A DNA stretch of 38,450 bases from Pseudomonadota bacterium (GTDB lineage Bacteria > Pseudomonadota > Gammaproteobacteria > Burkholderiales > Thiobacillaceae). Shown here piece after piece: positions 1 through 8,197 of the stretch. Position numbers and translations under genes: made by a program. The stretch covers positions 1 through 38,450 of the forward strand of contig JAJZPR010000027.1 of the NCBI GenBank assembly GCA_021847835.1, in the 5' to 3' direction. A model generated the notes under the pieces. It was given only the letters and a program-made list of their open reading frames with translations, did not search any database and had not been told where the DNA came from. Numbering within the stretch: position 1 is the first letter of the stretch; the number at the start of each line of letters is the position of its first letter.

Positions 1-26
1 AGAAAAACGTTTAGAATAAGCGCGAT

Positions 27-102
<76 letters not shown>

Positions 103-111
103 TCATCGAGA

Positions 112-135
112 AGCCGGATGCGCTCCGGCTTTTTT
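112..135 (+). terminator. Rho-independent terminator after tRNA-Ala
   Basis: AGCCGGA and TCCGGCT form a perfect 7-bp stem with a 5-base loop (TGCGC), followed directly by a run of six T (the last stem base plus 131-135). It starts 10 bases after the CCA end of the tRNA, so it most likely ends the tRNA transcript. Confidence 0.9.
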
Positions 136-341
136 GTTGCCCGCAGCAAGCCCAATATTGGCGGGACTTCCCAAGCGATGCGAATTCATCGGACCGGGAT
201 TTCAGGCGGATTCTTGCCGATTTTCGACCCGACCCATTCTCTATTCTCTGTTTTTGCGAGGGTCGCCCTTCGCACCGGATCCAGGTTTTATGCGGGTTCG
301 CGAAAGGCTGTTCGTTTTTTTCAATGCTGACCGATACAGTA
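136..341. other. Gene-free spacer between tRNA terminator and island
   Basis: I see no convincing gene, repeat or RNA here. An open frame on the minus strand crosses this stretch and the tRNA, but it is antisense to the tRNA and resembles a known type of spurious prediction. The edge of the mobile element may lie in this spacer; no direct repeat was found to define it. Confidence 0.4.
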
Positions 342-806
342 TCAAACCGATTGGCAGCCAAGCGAGGCAACCACCCGACGCTGGGCTTCCCAGTCATCCG
401 GTAGTTCACGACGAATGAAGAATTCCAAGGTCAGGCCGGGTGGCTCCTCACCTCGTGCGATCTGCTCGGCAATGTCCGGCGCAAGACGGGCCAGCTTCAG
501 GATTTTCTGCACCCGGACCTTCTCCATTTTCTCGGCCTCGGCCAATTCGGCAATGTTGGCCACACGCCCGGAATCCAGCAAATCCTGCCAGTAAATTGCT
601 CGCGCCAATGCCGACAACAGAGTGCCATCGGCCAAATTGCCCTGGCCTCGCCGCATCGCGGTAGAGCCCCCAGACGTCGGATGCACGATCACCTTCTTGG
701 TGCTGTGCCGCACGATGCGAATCGGAATGAAGGTAGTCAGGATAACGCCCTGCTCAACCTCTCTGGGCCGGGACTGCGGCAGTCCTGTTCGGCAGATTTC
801 GCTCAT
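342..806 (-). CDS. Small ParB/HTH-like protein downstream of recombinase
   Basis: A 154-residue protein whose middle part (about residues 70-125) looks like a helix-turn-helix of the kind seen in ParB-like proteins: it contains IAELAEAEKMEKVRVQKILKLA followed by a helical LAPDIAEQI segment. No cysteines or catalytic motif suggest an enzyme. Its ATG overlaps the recombinase stop codon by four bases and has a good ribosome binding site (GGAGGAAGT), so it is probably translationally coupled to the recombinase. By family knowledge small proteins of this kind accompany serine recombinases of the same island type; a role in recombination directionality or regulation is a guess. Confidence 0.7.
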   Translation of the reverse strand: MSEICRTGLPQSRPREVEQGVILTTFIPIRIVRHSTKKVIVHPTSGGSTAMRRGQGNLADGTLLSALARAIYWQDLLDSGRVANIAELAEAEKMEKVRVQKILKLARLAPDIAEQIARGEEPPGLTLEFFIRRELPDDWEAQRRVVASLGCQSV

Positions 807-2167
807 ACTTCCTCCAGTTCGCGCAATTCAGCGCCGATCGTATTCGGTGCCAATTCACCACACAGCTCAAACCATCCCATGGGATGCCACTCGATCTCGA
901 CACCTCTTTCGTGAATCAACACCCTGCGGATCAGCAACTGCACGAGTCGTCGCTGCTCTGCCGGGAAGAGTTCCTTCCATACGACGGCAAGGTTGCGCAT
1001 TGCGACCACGACTTCTGGTTCACCAATCCTGGCATCCCGCGCCTTCACCACATCGCAGACCGCTTGTATGGTTTCTGGTGCGCGCAATGCGCCCAACACC
1101 TGCTCGATCACCAACTGCTCCAGCGGCTCGGCAGGCAGCGTGCCGACCTGGCTGGTGCCATGGCCGAATTTCCGATCGAGATAGGCGACGTAATACCGGC
1201 ACAGGCCACCATTCTTCTGCCGGGTAAAGCTGGGCAGCATGCGCTCCCCGTTCGCCTCGAACAGCAATCCCTTCAGCAAAAATGGCGGGCTCGATCTCGA
1301 TAAGGTGTCGCCTGCCCGCTGCCTTTCCGACACGGCCAAGATGGCCTGCACCTCATCCCACAATGCCTGGTCGATGATCGGCGCATGCAAGCCCGGATAG
1401 GCTTTACCCTTGTGAGTGATCATGCCGATGTAGACGGGATTGCGCAGCGCCTTATACAGATTCTGCTTGGTGATCGGTCGCCCAGAACGAAACAGGCCGG
1501 TACGCGTAGTCCAGGATTTGGTCTTCACCCCATCGCGCTGCAATTCCCGGCAGAGCAACGTCGTCGAACGCAGCTCGACGAATCGCCTCCAGATATGCCG
1601 CACCGTTTCGGCTTCCGCCTCGTTGATGATCAACTGCCTGCCGGAAACGTCGTATCCCAGCGGCGGCGTTCCGCCCATCCACATGCCCTTGGCCTTGCTG
1701 GCCGCAAATTTGTCCCGGATACGTTCGCTGGTCACTTCCCGCTCGAATTGGGCAAACGACAACAGCACGTTCAGCATCAGCCGTCCCATCGAGGTCGCCG
1801 AGTTGATCTGCTGGGTAACGGCGCTGAAACTGACCCCGTGCTGGTCGAACAATTCGACCATCTTGGCAAAGTCGGCCAGATTGCGCGTCAGCCGGTCAAT
1901 CTTGTATACGACCACGATGTCGACCTTCCCGGCATCGATATCGGCGAGCAATCGCTTCAATGCTGGCCGATCCATATTGCCACCAGAGAAGCCGCCGTCG
2001 TCGTAATCATCGACCACCGGAATCCAGCCTTCGGTGCGCTGGCTGACAATGAACGCCTGACCGGCCTCGCGTTGGGCATCGATGGAGTTGAACGACTGAT
2101 CGAGCCGCTCGTCGGTGGAGACACGGCAATACACTGCGCAGCGTTTGCGCGTTATAGGCGCCTTCAT
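803..2167 (-). CDS. Large serine recombinase
   Basis: A 454-residue site-specific recombinase. The N-terminal resolvase catalytic domain (about residues 1-150) shows AVYCRVSTDE, with the catalytic serine in RVST, then YDDGGFSGGNMDRPAL and KIDRLTRN, all standard for serine recombinases. A recombinase domain follows (about 165-270, GYDVSGRQL to NPVYIGMI). The zinc-ribbon region normally found next lacks an obvious cysteine set, keeping only scattered cysteines. I chose the ATG at 2167 rather than an earlier start because it forms an ATGA overlap with the upstream gene and has a strong GGGAGG site. It is the likely integrase/excisionase of the island. Confidence 0.93.
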   Translation of the reverse strand: MKAPITRKRCAVYCRVSTDERLDQSFNSIDAQREAGQAFIVSQRTEGWIPVVDDYDDGGFSGGNMDRPALKRLLADIDAGKVDIVVVYKIDRLTRNLADFAKMVELFDQHGVSFSAVTQQINSATSMGRLMLNVLLSFAQFEREVTSERIRDKFAASKAKGMWMGGTPPLGYDVSGRQLIINEAEAETVRHIWRRFVELRSTTLLCRELQRDGVKTKSWTTRTGLFRSGRPITKQNLYKALRNPVYIGMITHKGKAYPGLHAPIIDQALWDEVQAILAVSERQRAGDTLSRSSPPFLLKGLLFEANGERMLPSFTRQKNGGLCRYYVAYLDRKFGHGTSQVGTLPAEPLEQLVIEQVLGALRAPETIQAVCDVVKARDARIGEPEVVVAMRNLAVVWKELFPAEQRRLVQLLIRRVLIHERGVEIEWHPMGWFELCGELAPNTIGAELRELEEV

Positions 2168-2622
2168 TTCTTGCCTCCCTTCTGCTTCACACCGAAGAAC
2201 GCCGGCCCCGACCAATTGACACCGGTGATATGACGCGCCGCCGCCGACAGGCTCTTGAACACCTTGCCGTTCAGATCGTAGAAACCCTCCGGCGTCACCG
2301 TGACGCGGTACTCGCTGGATTCATACTCGCGCAGCAGCACCGTGCCCGGCATCAGATGAACTTCCGACCGGCGCTTGCCGAACGCCGACTGCGATTCGCC
2401 GAGGCGCACCAGCCGCCGCCGGATATCGGGATCGACACCGCCGTGGGCGGCCTCCTGAATCTTGTAGGCGACGCGAGAGGCCACATAGTCGCGGTTCCAT
2501 GTGCCGGGGCGGCGCGGATAATGTTCATCCCAAAGCTTCCACAAATCCGCCATGGGCATCGTGGGGAGCGCCGCCAGTTGGGCGGCAATGGGCAATTTTG
2601 ATTGAAGGGGTGATGTCATCAT
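2164..2622 (-). CDS. DUF2924 protein
   Basis: A 152-residue protein matching the DUF2924 pattern: an N-terminal helical part with LWKLWDEHYPRRPG and YVASRVAYKIQEAAHGG, then a C-terminal part with LMPGTVLLREY, GFYDLNGKVFKSLSAAARHITG and WSGPAFFG. The function of the family is unknown, but its members typically sit directly next to serine recombinases in integrated elements, as here. A clear AGGAGAT ribosome binding site precedes two consecutive ATG codons; either could serve. The stop overlaps the recombinase start (ATGA), so the two are probably made together. Confidence 0.88.
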   Translation of the reverse strand: MMTSPLQSKLPIAAQLAALPTMPMADLWKLWDEHYPRRPGTWNRDYVASRVAYKIQEAAHGGVDPDIRRRLVRLGESQSAFGKRRSEVHLMPGTVLLREYESSEYRVTVTPEGFYDLNGKVFKSLSAAARHITGVNWSGPAFFGVKQKGGKK

Positions 2623-2677
2623 TATCTCCTAGTGATCAGGGAGTTGTATGAACGCTTCTTCCCGGGCAGAAGACAAG

Positions 2678-3097
2678 TCAAACCGCGCTCTGATTGCCGA
2701 TATCTGTCGGGACATCAGCACCCTTGCCCAGCAAGGTCTGCTTCCTGCCGGTGCGCTTGTCCTGCACGCCCAGGATGTAAATCTCACCGTTCCAAACGAC
2801 GCAGGCCACGTCGGTATCGGAGGCCGTGGCAGGCAGCAACCAGCCGGTAATGCCCTCTGGTAAAGCCAGCAAGTCTTCCGGGCGGTGGATGGGCCAGCGC
2901 ATCGCTTCCTGATACTGATCGGCAAACTGCAAGATTTGCTGCGGGACGTCAGGGAAGTTTTCTTGATTGAGAATGGGAATCCAGGTCAGCAACTGACCGC
3001 TGGCGAGCCATTGCTGCACGCGTTGTTCGACCTGCGGATTGTAGTAGTCCAGCGGCTGGTTGACGATGGGGCTGCTGTCGGTCGTCGTACTGTTCAT
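2678..3097 (-). CDS. Hypothetical island protein
   Basis: A 139-residue protein that I do not recognise. It is acidic to neutral, rich in Gln and Pro, with no membrane segment, no signal peptide and no metal motif. The segment VACVVWNGEIYILGVQD near residue 100 suggests a beta-rich fold. The start has a very good AAGGAGATGAA ribosome binding site, which argues for a real gene. It leads the DUF2924-recombinase-ParB-like series with a 55-base gap, and short GGTAAC repeats lie just upstream. Confidence 0.65.
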   Translation of the reverse strand: MNSTTTDSSPIVNQPLDYYNPQVEQRVQQWLASGQLLTWIPILNQENFPDVPQQILQFADQYQEAMRWPIHRPEDLLALPEGITGWLLPATASDTDVACVVWNGEIYILGVQDKRTGRKQTLLGKGADVPTDIGNQSAV

Positions 3098-3123
3098 TTC
3101 ATCTCCTTAATCTGTGATTGGGT

Positions 3124-3145
3124 GGTAACGGGTAACACGGGTAAC
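3124..3145. repeat. Three GGTAAC repeats upstream of 3097 gene
   Basis: GGTAAC occurs at 3124, 3131 and 3140 (GTTACC on the minus strand) about 27 bases before the minus-strand start at 3097. The spacing of 7 and 9 bases and the position at a likely promoter suggest operator or iteron sites; no protein partner can be named. Confidence 0.5.
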
Positions 3146-3146
3146 C

Positions 3147-3422
3147 TGTCATTCGTGGTCTGCCGGTAGCGGATCAACGGGCTCGCGCTCCCCGCATTGC
3201 ATGATGGCGAGGAAGGAGCCGTCGAATCAGCCGGCACCACAGCTTGTTAAACTGCTTCATCTGCTGCTTGGCTGACTTACGCAGCCGCCTGCAGTTGGAA
3301 GCCGAAATGACGGTCAGATCAAGGCAGGCTGGGAGGAGGGTCTCTATTCAAGGTGAGCTCCATAGCGGGTGCCGCCCACAGGGACGGGGCTGACGCTGGG
3401 CGGCGTGGCGTCGAACGTTCAG
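3147..3422. other. Intergenic stretch without a supported gene
   Basis: No convincing gene is seen. Open frames here are short and shift across repeats. The segment probably holds the promoter for the leftward recombinase module and the end of the DUF3987 transcript. Confidence 0.4.
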
Positions 3423-3521
3423 GATTCGCACGATTCGCACGATTCGCACGATTCGCATGGCTTCGCACGCGCGCAAAGCCAGTGCAGATAAGGATTTTCG
3501 CGGGATTCGCAGAATTCGCAC
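3423..3521. repeat. GATTCGCAC 9-bp tandem repeats
   Basis: Four contiguous 9-bp units GATTCGCAC occupy 3423-3458 (the last ends in T), followed by a diverged CTTCGCACG and two more units at 3504-3512 and 3513-3521 (GATTCGCAG, AATTCGCAC). The array lies immediately downstream of the DUF3987 gene. A second group of the same motif in opposite orientation lies upstream of that gene. This is an iteron-like layout. Confidence 0.8.
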
Positions 3522-3545
3522 GGAGAGATCGCCAAATTCGTGTAT

Positions 3546-5021
3546 TCATCGAGCCTCCATCAGTTCAAAAGCTTCTTTGGCCTTGGGGTGTTCCACCGTG
3601 ATCAGCCAGCCATGATCCATCAGGATGCGCACCACACTGCGTGCCACGGCGGCACTGCGAATGGCACTGGGGCCATTGCGATAGATGTCGGTCAGCGTGA
3701 TGATCCGGCCAGTGCCCACCCTGGTACGCCACCACTGCAGCAGTTCTTGGGCTAAGCGCAACTCGGGTTTGATCTGACCTGCGCCCCACAGCCGTTGGGC
3801 TTCATCGAGGTAATGCAGCATCAGACGCAGGGCACGATCGACCTGGTCTTCGTGCACCTCGTCATCCCCCTCAAAGACGGCAAAGGTGCCAGCGAGGCGG
3901 GCAATGTGTTCCGGCGCTTTGGAGGCCAGTGCCCGTACGTTCACAAAGGGACCATGAGGTGCCAATCCGGCTTCCAGGTCGTTGTAGATGGCAATCCAGG
4001 TGCGCTTGGCCTCCGGGCTCAGGAACAGGTTGGGGGGATCGAGTTCATGATCGTTGGCCTTGGGCCAGCGCCCTGCCAGCAGTTCAGTCAGGCGGGTATT
4101 GTAAGCCTGGTACGCTGGTGCTGTGCTGAGGTCGGTTTCCACATATATGCGTGTTCCGGCAGTCGAGGAGGGATAGCTCACAAGGCAGCGAGCCAGGAAC
4201 CCTTGTTCACGCGCCAGCGAGTCAGCCAGCAGGCCGGCCGCGACCACCGGTTGTACCATCAGGTGTAGGCACAGTCGACGGCCGTAGTAGCTACCAGACC
4301 CATCACCCACCCGCACCCGGTCAAATTCACCGCGATCCCACAGACGCGACAGGGTGGTTAAGGTGCCCAGGCGCTTCTCGGCAGACATGGCAAAGCCACC
4401 CAAGAATTGCCCACCCTCGTCATTGACCAGCCCAATGGAAGGCTCTCCGATGATCAGCTGCCGCTGAATAGCCTCCGAGCTGGGTTCGGAGACGATGAGC
4501 AATGGCATCACCGGCGCTTGGGGTTTGGTGAGCTCCTGTAATTTGGCCTGCTTGGCTTCGGGGCTGAGCTTCTTGTCGGCCAGGATGCGCTTGCTCGTGG
4601 TCTCGTATACCTCCAGGGCTTTGTCGAAGACATCACGGTCCTGGTCATACTGCGCCATGAGCAGTTTTTGCTGCTGTCGAACGCTGGCCAACGCCCAGCC
4701 ATCGGCCGCCGATTTACGCTCCCCGGATTCTCCCAGGGTGAGGAAATACTCCGACAGCGGCGAGACACGCCCATCGATGCAGACATTGGCGTACGGCTGA
4801 CTGGCCTGGTTCATGGCCGCCAGAATGGTTTGCCCGACGAGCGCTACAGGGGCCTGGATGACCCGGTGCATTAGCGTCACGACGCCGGTGCCAATGTTGC
4901 CGAGGGCTTCGTGGGGAAAGGTGGATGCCGCTGGCAACTCACGTGCCAGGGGCATGGGGGCTTCGCCCATGGCCCATTCGGGGCGTGGTATGCGTTGGCT
5001 TGGGATACCGCGCATCAGCAA
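3546..5021 (-). CDS. DUF3987 (YfjI-like) P-loop protein
   Basis: A protein of about 490 residues matching the DUF3987 family common in prophages and integrated elements. Residues 97-104 read GESGERKS, a Walker A-like loop, preceded by a region typical of the family (ALVGQTILAAMNQASQPYANV). A central helical insertion (about 115-165) contains many Lys and Gln, and PLLIVSEPSSEAIQ and SIGLVNDEGGQFLGG follow, the latter a candidate Walker B/acidic site. Family members are thought to be primase- or helicase-associated; here a role in element replication is inferred. The start is uncertain: the frame opens with TTG, while the ATG at 5015 is the more natural start. Arrays of GATTCGCAC/TGCGAAT bracket the gene. 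Confidence 0.85.
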   Translation of the reverse strand: MLMRGIPSQRIPRPEWAMGEAPMPLARELPAASTFPHEALGNIGTGVVTLMHRVIQAPVALVGQTILAAMNQASQPYANVCIDGRVSPLSEYFLTLGESGERKSAADGWALASVRQQQKLLMAQYDQDRDVFDKALEVYETTSKRILADKKLSPEAKQAKLQELTKPQAPVMPLLIVSEPSSEAIQRQLIIGEPSIGLVNDEGGQFLGGFAMSAEKRLGTLTTLSRLWDRGEFDRVRVGDGSGSYYGRRLCLHLMVQPVVAAGLLADSLAREQGFLARCLVSYPSSTAGTRIYVETDLSTAPAYQAYNTRLTELLAGRWPKANDHELDPPNLFLSPEAKRTWIAIYNDLEAGLAPHGPFVNVRALASKAPEHIARLAGTFAVFEGDDEVHEDQVDRALRLMLHYLDEAQRLWGAGQIKPELRLAQELLQWWRTRVGTGRIITLTDIYRNGPSAIRSAAVARSVVRILMDHGWLITVEHPKAKEAFELMEAR

Positions 5022-5052
5022 GCCCCCGAATTCGCGATTTCAGGGTAGCACT

Positions 5053-5132
5053 GTGCGAATCCCGCGAATCTTGCGAATCCCCGCATGTACACTGGGTTTG
5101 CAGCCATGCGAAGCGGTGCGAAACGTGCGAAT
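5053..5132. repeat. TGCGAAT repeat cluster upstream of DUF3987 gene
   Basis: TGCGAA or GCGAAT motifs occur at 5054, 5064, 5072, 5107, 5117 and 5126. They are the reverse complement of the 3423-3521 array, so the DUF3987 gene lies between inverted groups. The cluster sits between the AlpA-like gene and the DUF3987 start, where a promoter or origin would be expected. Confidence 0.7.
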
Positions 5133-5166
5133 GTTCGCGCTGTCGGGTAAGGGGTATGCCTCATTA

Positions 5167-5445
5167 TCACCCCCGATCCGTAAGTTCGGATGTGCGCTCG
5201 ACGCGGCGGCTGTTGGCATCCAGCCATGCCAGTACATCGGCCTTGCGGTAGCGGACACTGCGGCCAATTTTGGTGAGCACTGGACCTCCGCCATTCGTGG
5301 CGACGGATTCCAGCCAGCCCACAGTGTAGCCCATGCCGGCGGCTGTGGTCTTGCGGTCAAGCAGGGATTCGTCAGGGGCGAGCCAGAATTCGGCGCGCAG
5401 ATCAGCGGTGCTGGGGCGCTGCGGTCTTTGGACCCGTTTGGGCAT
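5167..5445 (-). CDS. AlpA/MerR-type HTH DNA-binding protein
   Basis: A 92-residue protein with an excisionase-like winged helix. The segment LLDRKTTAAGMGYTVGWLES (about 28-47) is the helix-turn-helix, followed by a wing and the typical ending KIGRSVRYRKADVLAWLDANSRRV (about 59-82), as in AlpA and other phage regulators that bind DNA to control integrase genes. A purine-rich AAGGA lies upstream of the ATG. Its position before DUF3987 and the recombinase suggests it regulates or assists excision; the TGCGAAT cluster just downstream could be its binding site, but this is inference. Confidence 0.85.
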   Translation of the reverse strand: MPKRVQRPQRPSTADLRAEFWLAPDESLLDRKTTAAGMGYTVGWLESVATNGGGPVLTKIGRSVRYRKADVLAWLDANSRRVERTSELTDRG

Positions 5446-5546
5446 TTCGGCATTCCTTCCGGTTCAATTGGAATGCCGACATGGTGATTCACTCTGTGGT
5501 TAGCGAACAGGAAGTTCAGGAATGTTTTCCGAACTTCAGGATTCGA

Positions 5547-6167
5547 TCAACGGCTACGGTGAATCGTGATCTCCGGACCATAGAGTCTCAATGCCTCGCC
5601 GACCTTCTTGTTGAAGGACTGTAAACCACGAGTGTCACCAAGCATGAGGGTCTGCGCCGCCTCATTCACCGCCCGCCCGATAGCTTCGGCATTAGGGCGT
5701 TGGCCGGTTTCGAATTTCGTCGAGGATTTCGCCAGTAAATGCGCCATCAGCGCGATGGCCTTGAGGCTATTCATTTCCACCACGTCGCTGCCGTCGGGCA
5801 TGACCGGTTGCCGCGCTTCGTCAAACAGGAATGGCGGGCGATCATCGAAGGGTAATTGCTCGAACCACCGGCGCAGGCTCGCCTTGTTGATGACGAGGCG
5901 ATCCTTCTCGATCAGTTCGTCGACGGGCGCGCCCTTGAACACCTTGCCCTGGCTGGTGACGATACCCAGGTCTTCATATTCCAGCCGATCATCGCGCAAG
6001 GCGGTGACCAGTGCGGCACGCTTGGCGCTCATGCACTGGGTCTCGAAATTCAGCTTGGCCAGTTCGGCCGGTTCCACGCCGCACCAGAGGGCGATGGCGT
6101 CGTTGATCCGGATGTGGTCGGCCAGGTCCCAGTAGCGCAGGCAGTTGCTTGAGATCGGTATAGGCAT
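5547..6167 (-). CDS. Hypothetical phage/island protein
   Basis: A 206-residue soluble protein that resembles uncharacterised proteins of prophage-like islands but carries no motif I can name. It begins LRYWDLADHIRINDAIALWCGVEP, reminiscent of the entry segment of small helical regulators, and contains a central acidic region and a C-terminal helical part with QRPNAEAIGRAVNEAAQTL. No membrane segments or signal peptide. The ribosome binding site is weak. It is the first gene of the leftward module, downstream of the repeat-rich segment 6240-6490, which probably contains its promoter. Confidence 0.65.
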   Translation of the reverse strand: MPIPISSNCLRYWDLADHIRINDAIALWCGVEPAELAKLNFETQCMSAKRAALVTALRDDRLEYEDLGIVTSQGKVFKGAPVDELIEKDRLVINKASLRRWFEQLPFDDRPPFLFDEARQPVMPDGSDVVEMNSLKAIALMAHLLAKSSTKFETGQRPNAEAIGRAVNEAAQTLMLGDTRGLQSFNKKVGEALRLYGPEITIHRSR

Positions 6168-6250
6168 GGGTTTTATTGCTGTTGTCCTTGGAATGCGATC
6201 AGTCTACCCCGGGATGGATATCTCATCCATGCCGACGTAAACAATAGGGG

Positions 6251-6312
6251 CATCATCACGACTGTCACGACCATCACGCAACCTGTGACGATTGTGATGA
6301 TGGTGACAGTCG
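6251..6312. repeat. Interlocked inverted repeats (CATCATCAC / ACTGTCAC)
   Basis: Two inverted repeats overlap: CATCATCAC (6251-6259) with GTGATGATG (6294-6302), and CGACTGTCAC (6259-6268) with GTGACAGTCG (6303-6312), each perfect. GTCAC/GTGAC motifs recur inside. The site is about 85 bases upstream of the 6167 start on the minus strand and looks like a regulator-binding region. Confidence 0.7.
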
Positions 6313-6394
6313 GCCTCTATTGTTATGGTCGGCGAGAAAGGGTATGCCCACGCGAGAGGGGACTTCCGAAAGCTCCCGAATCCGGCAGTTTCCG

Positions 6395-6449
6395 TTCCCG
6401 AATTTCCCGATCTCCCTATAGGGATCGGGAAACGGGAAGAAATCGGGAA
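6395..6449. repeat. TTCCCG/CGGGAA palindromic array
   Basis: TTCCCG occurs at 6395 and 6404 and its complement CGGGAA at 6426, 6433 and 6444. The bases 6404-6431 fold into a stem of eleven pairs (one G-T) with a six-base loop. The symmetric layout around one centre suggests a protein-binding array, perhaps an origin or operator. Confidence 0.7.
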
Positions 6450-6452
6450 GAC

Positions 6453-6487
6453 GGCAAAGGGTGTCATTACTATTGACGCCCTTTGCC
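6453..6487. repeat. 14-bp inverted repeat stem-loop
   Basis: GGCAAAGGGTGTCA (6453-6466) and TGACGCCCTTTGCC (6474-6487) form a 14-bp stem with a single G-T pair and the loop TTACTAT. No T-run follows on either strand, so it is not a standard terminator. Together with the arrays at 6251 and 6395 it fills a segment without a supported gene (6168-6743). Confidence 0.75.
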
Positions 6488-6743
6488 CCGGAGGGGGGTA
6501 AATTCCTTGGGCTCGCCAGATTCAGCACCGCGCGCCTGCTCAAATTTTTGCGCGTGCAAAATGAAAAACATTTTTTAGGGACTTCTGTCCTGCGAGCCAC
6601 GCCAGTGCTCGATCTGCGCTGAAGACGACGCCCAGGAATTTTTGCACCGACTTCCGCTTCAACCCTCATATCCCCGCTAACACCATCAGATTTTTTGCGG
6701 GAATTGTGGTGAAATAATCCGTATCCAGCCCACCACCACAGCC

Positions 6744-7205
6744 ATGCCCGGACGCAAACCGTTACCCACCGCCATCAAGAAAATCAAGGGAACTCTGCAG
6801 AAGTGCCGAGCCAATTCCTGCGAGCCGAAGCCTTGCGGCACTTTGGGCGAGCCGCCCGACTATATGTCCGACACCGCCAAGGAAGCCTGGCGCTATGCCG
6901 TAATCAATGCACCTGCGGGGCTGCTGTCATCGCTGGACGCCGCCGTGCTGGAGCGCTGGGCCAATTGCGCTGGCATGTATCGCGAGGCGCTCGCCAAAAT
7001 CAACCGATCTGGCGTATCGGGCATGCTAATCAAAACCCCCAGCGGCATCCTGCGTCGTTCGCCGCTGATGGATGTGATTCGCGATTTGGCATTGGAAATG
7101 AAGGGGTACGAAGCTGAAATGGGATTTACGCCGGCCTCTCGCTCACGAGTCCAGATCACGCAGCATGCTCAGCATGACGATCCATGGGCGGATATTGCCG
7201 GGTAG
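6744..7205 (+). CDS. Phage terminase small subunit, P27 family
   Basis: A 153-residue protein with the P27-family hallmarks: an N-terminal GRKPLPTAIKKIKGT, then LGEPPDYMSDTAKEAWRY and a helical section with DAAVLERWANCAGMYREAL (about 66-84), ending in SPLMDVIRDLALEMKGYEAEMGFTPASRSRV. In phages this subunit recognises DNA ends and loads the large ATPase/nuclease subunit. No large subunit, portal or capsid gene follows; instead there are about 190 bases of spacer and then an IS21 remnant. It is therefore an orphan, probably left after the phage module was cut away. The ribosome binding site is poor. Confidence 0.85.
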   Translation: MPGRKPLPTAIKKIKGTLQKCRANSCEPKPCGTLGEPPDYMSDTAKEAWRYAVINAPAGLLSSLDAAVLERWANCAGMYREALAKINRSGVSGMLIKTPSGILRRSPLMDVIRDLALEMKGYEAEMGFTPASRSRVQITQHAQHDDPWADIAG

Positions 7206-7397
7206 AGGGTGTGAATTGAATTCACCTCCCTGCAAGCGGATGGTGGAATTTGCAGACCACATCATTCAAGAGCGAACATAGTCTGCATCCTTTGCCATGG
7301 CGCGACGCCATTTTCTGCACAGTTCACGGGTTGAATTTGAAGGACTGGGGGGCGGAACTCAATTCCGACCCTTTCAATTGTAAACTGCCAAGGTGAT
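7206..7397. other. Spacer between terminase gene and IS21 remnant
   Basis: No gene or clear regulatory element is visible. This is where the rest of the phage packaging genes would be expected. Confidence 0.4.
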
Positions 7398-7530
7398 TGT
7401 GACTGAGGTGCGTATTCCGGTCACTCGTGAGCATCCGTTCCGGTGGCACGTGAGCAGGCATTCCGGTTCGATCTGACCACCTAATCCATTGCTCATGAGC
7501 ACCGGAGCATGGCCTGAGCCCCTCCTCCCG

Positions 7531-8196
7531 TCACAGGCTCTGCTGTCCGGCGTCGTGATCAGCGCTGCATTGTGTGCTTTGCTCTGTTGGATACTGGCTG
7601 GTTATCAAGAGAGACCCCGACCTCATGCGCCGATCGATCACGTCAAGCAGCACCTGCGCTGCCGCTGGACTGATGTCTCCCAAACCAAAGTCATCAAGAA
7701 TGAACAAGCTCGGCTTGATCAGTTCCGCCTTCAGTTTGGGCAACGAACCGTCATGCATGCCCAACGCAATCTCGCCGTACAAATCACTGGCGCGATGGAA
7801 CGTTACGGGCATCCCAAGGCGGCAAGCCTGGGTGCCGAAAGCGCTGGCCAGCCAGGTCTTGCCGACGCCCGTCGCTCCCACGATTGCCAAATTCTGTTTT
7901 TGCCTGACCCATTCGCATCCGGCCAGGGATGCGACCTGCGACTTGTCCAGTCCACGGGAGGAGCCATAGTCCACGTCTTCAAGGACGGCAGACTCAGGAA
8001 ATCCCGCAGCGCGAATCAGCCGGTTCAGCTTCTTCGACTCCCGTGCGGAAGCCTCGTTCTCCACCAACAAAGAAAAGCACTCGTCGAATCCCAACTGGTA
8101 AAGTTTGGGTTGCTGGTGCTGCAAGTCATAAGCCTCAGCCATTGAGGACAGACGCAGTTCCTTCAGGCGATTGATCGTTTGCTGTACGGTGCTCAT
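7531..8196 (-). pseudogene. istB: IstB helper ATPase, 3' end lost
   Basis: The frame from the ATG at 8196 (GGAGA site one codon earlier) encodes a typical IstB: MSTVQQTINRLKELRL, Walker A GATGVGKTWLASA, Walker B-type SLFILDDFGL, and RRMRSGSLLITSQYPTE. After that point family similarity stops and the frame runs into an unrelated tail of about 18 residues. A complete IstB would continue for roughly 40-50 residues, so the 3' part has been deleted or shifted. The istA fragment stop is one base before the start. Confidence 0.85.
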
Positions 8197-8197
8197 C

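Noticed and set aside
1385..2233. Long plus-strand frame opposite the recombinase
   Set aside because: It is the shadow of the recombinase coding strand; the minus-strand protein has clear family motifs.
6453..6487. Stem-loop considered as a Rho-independent terminator
   Set aside because: Neither strand has a T-run after the stem.
6274..6669. Minus-strand open frame of 131 codons
   Set aside because: It is made of low-complexity Arg/Ser/Pro text through inverted repeats, has no good ribosome site and no recognisable domain.
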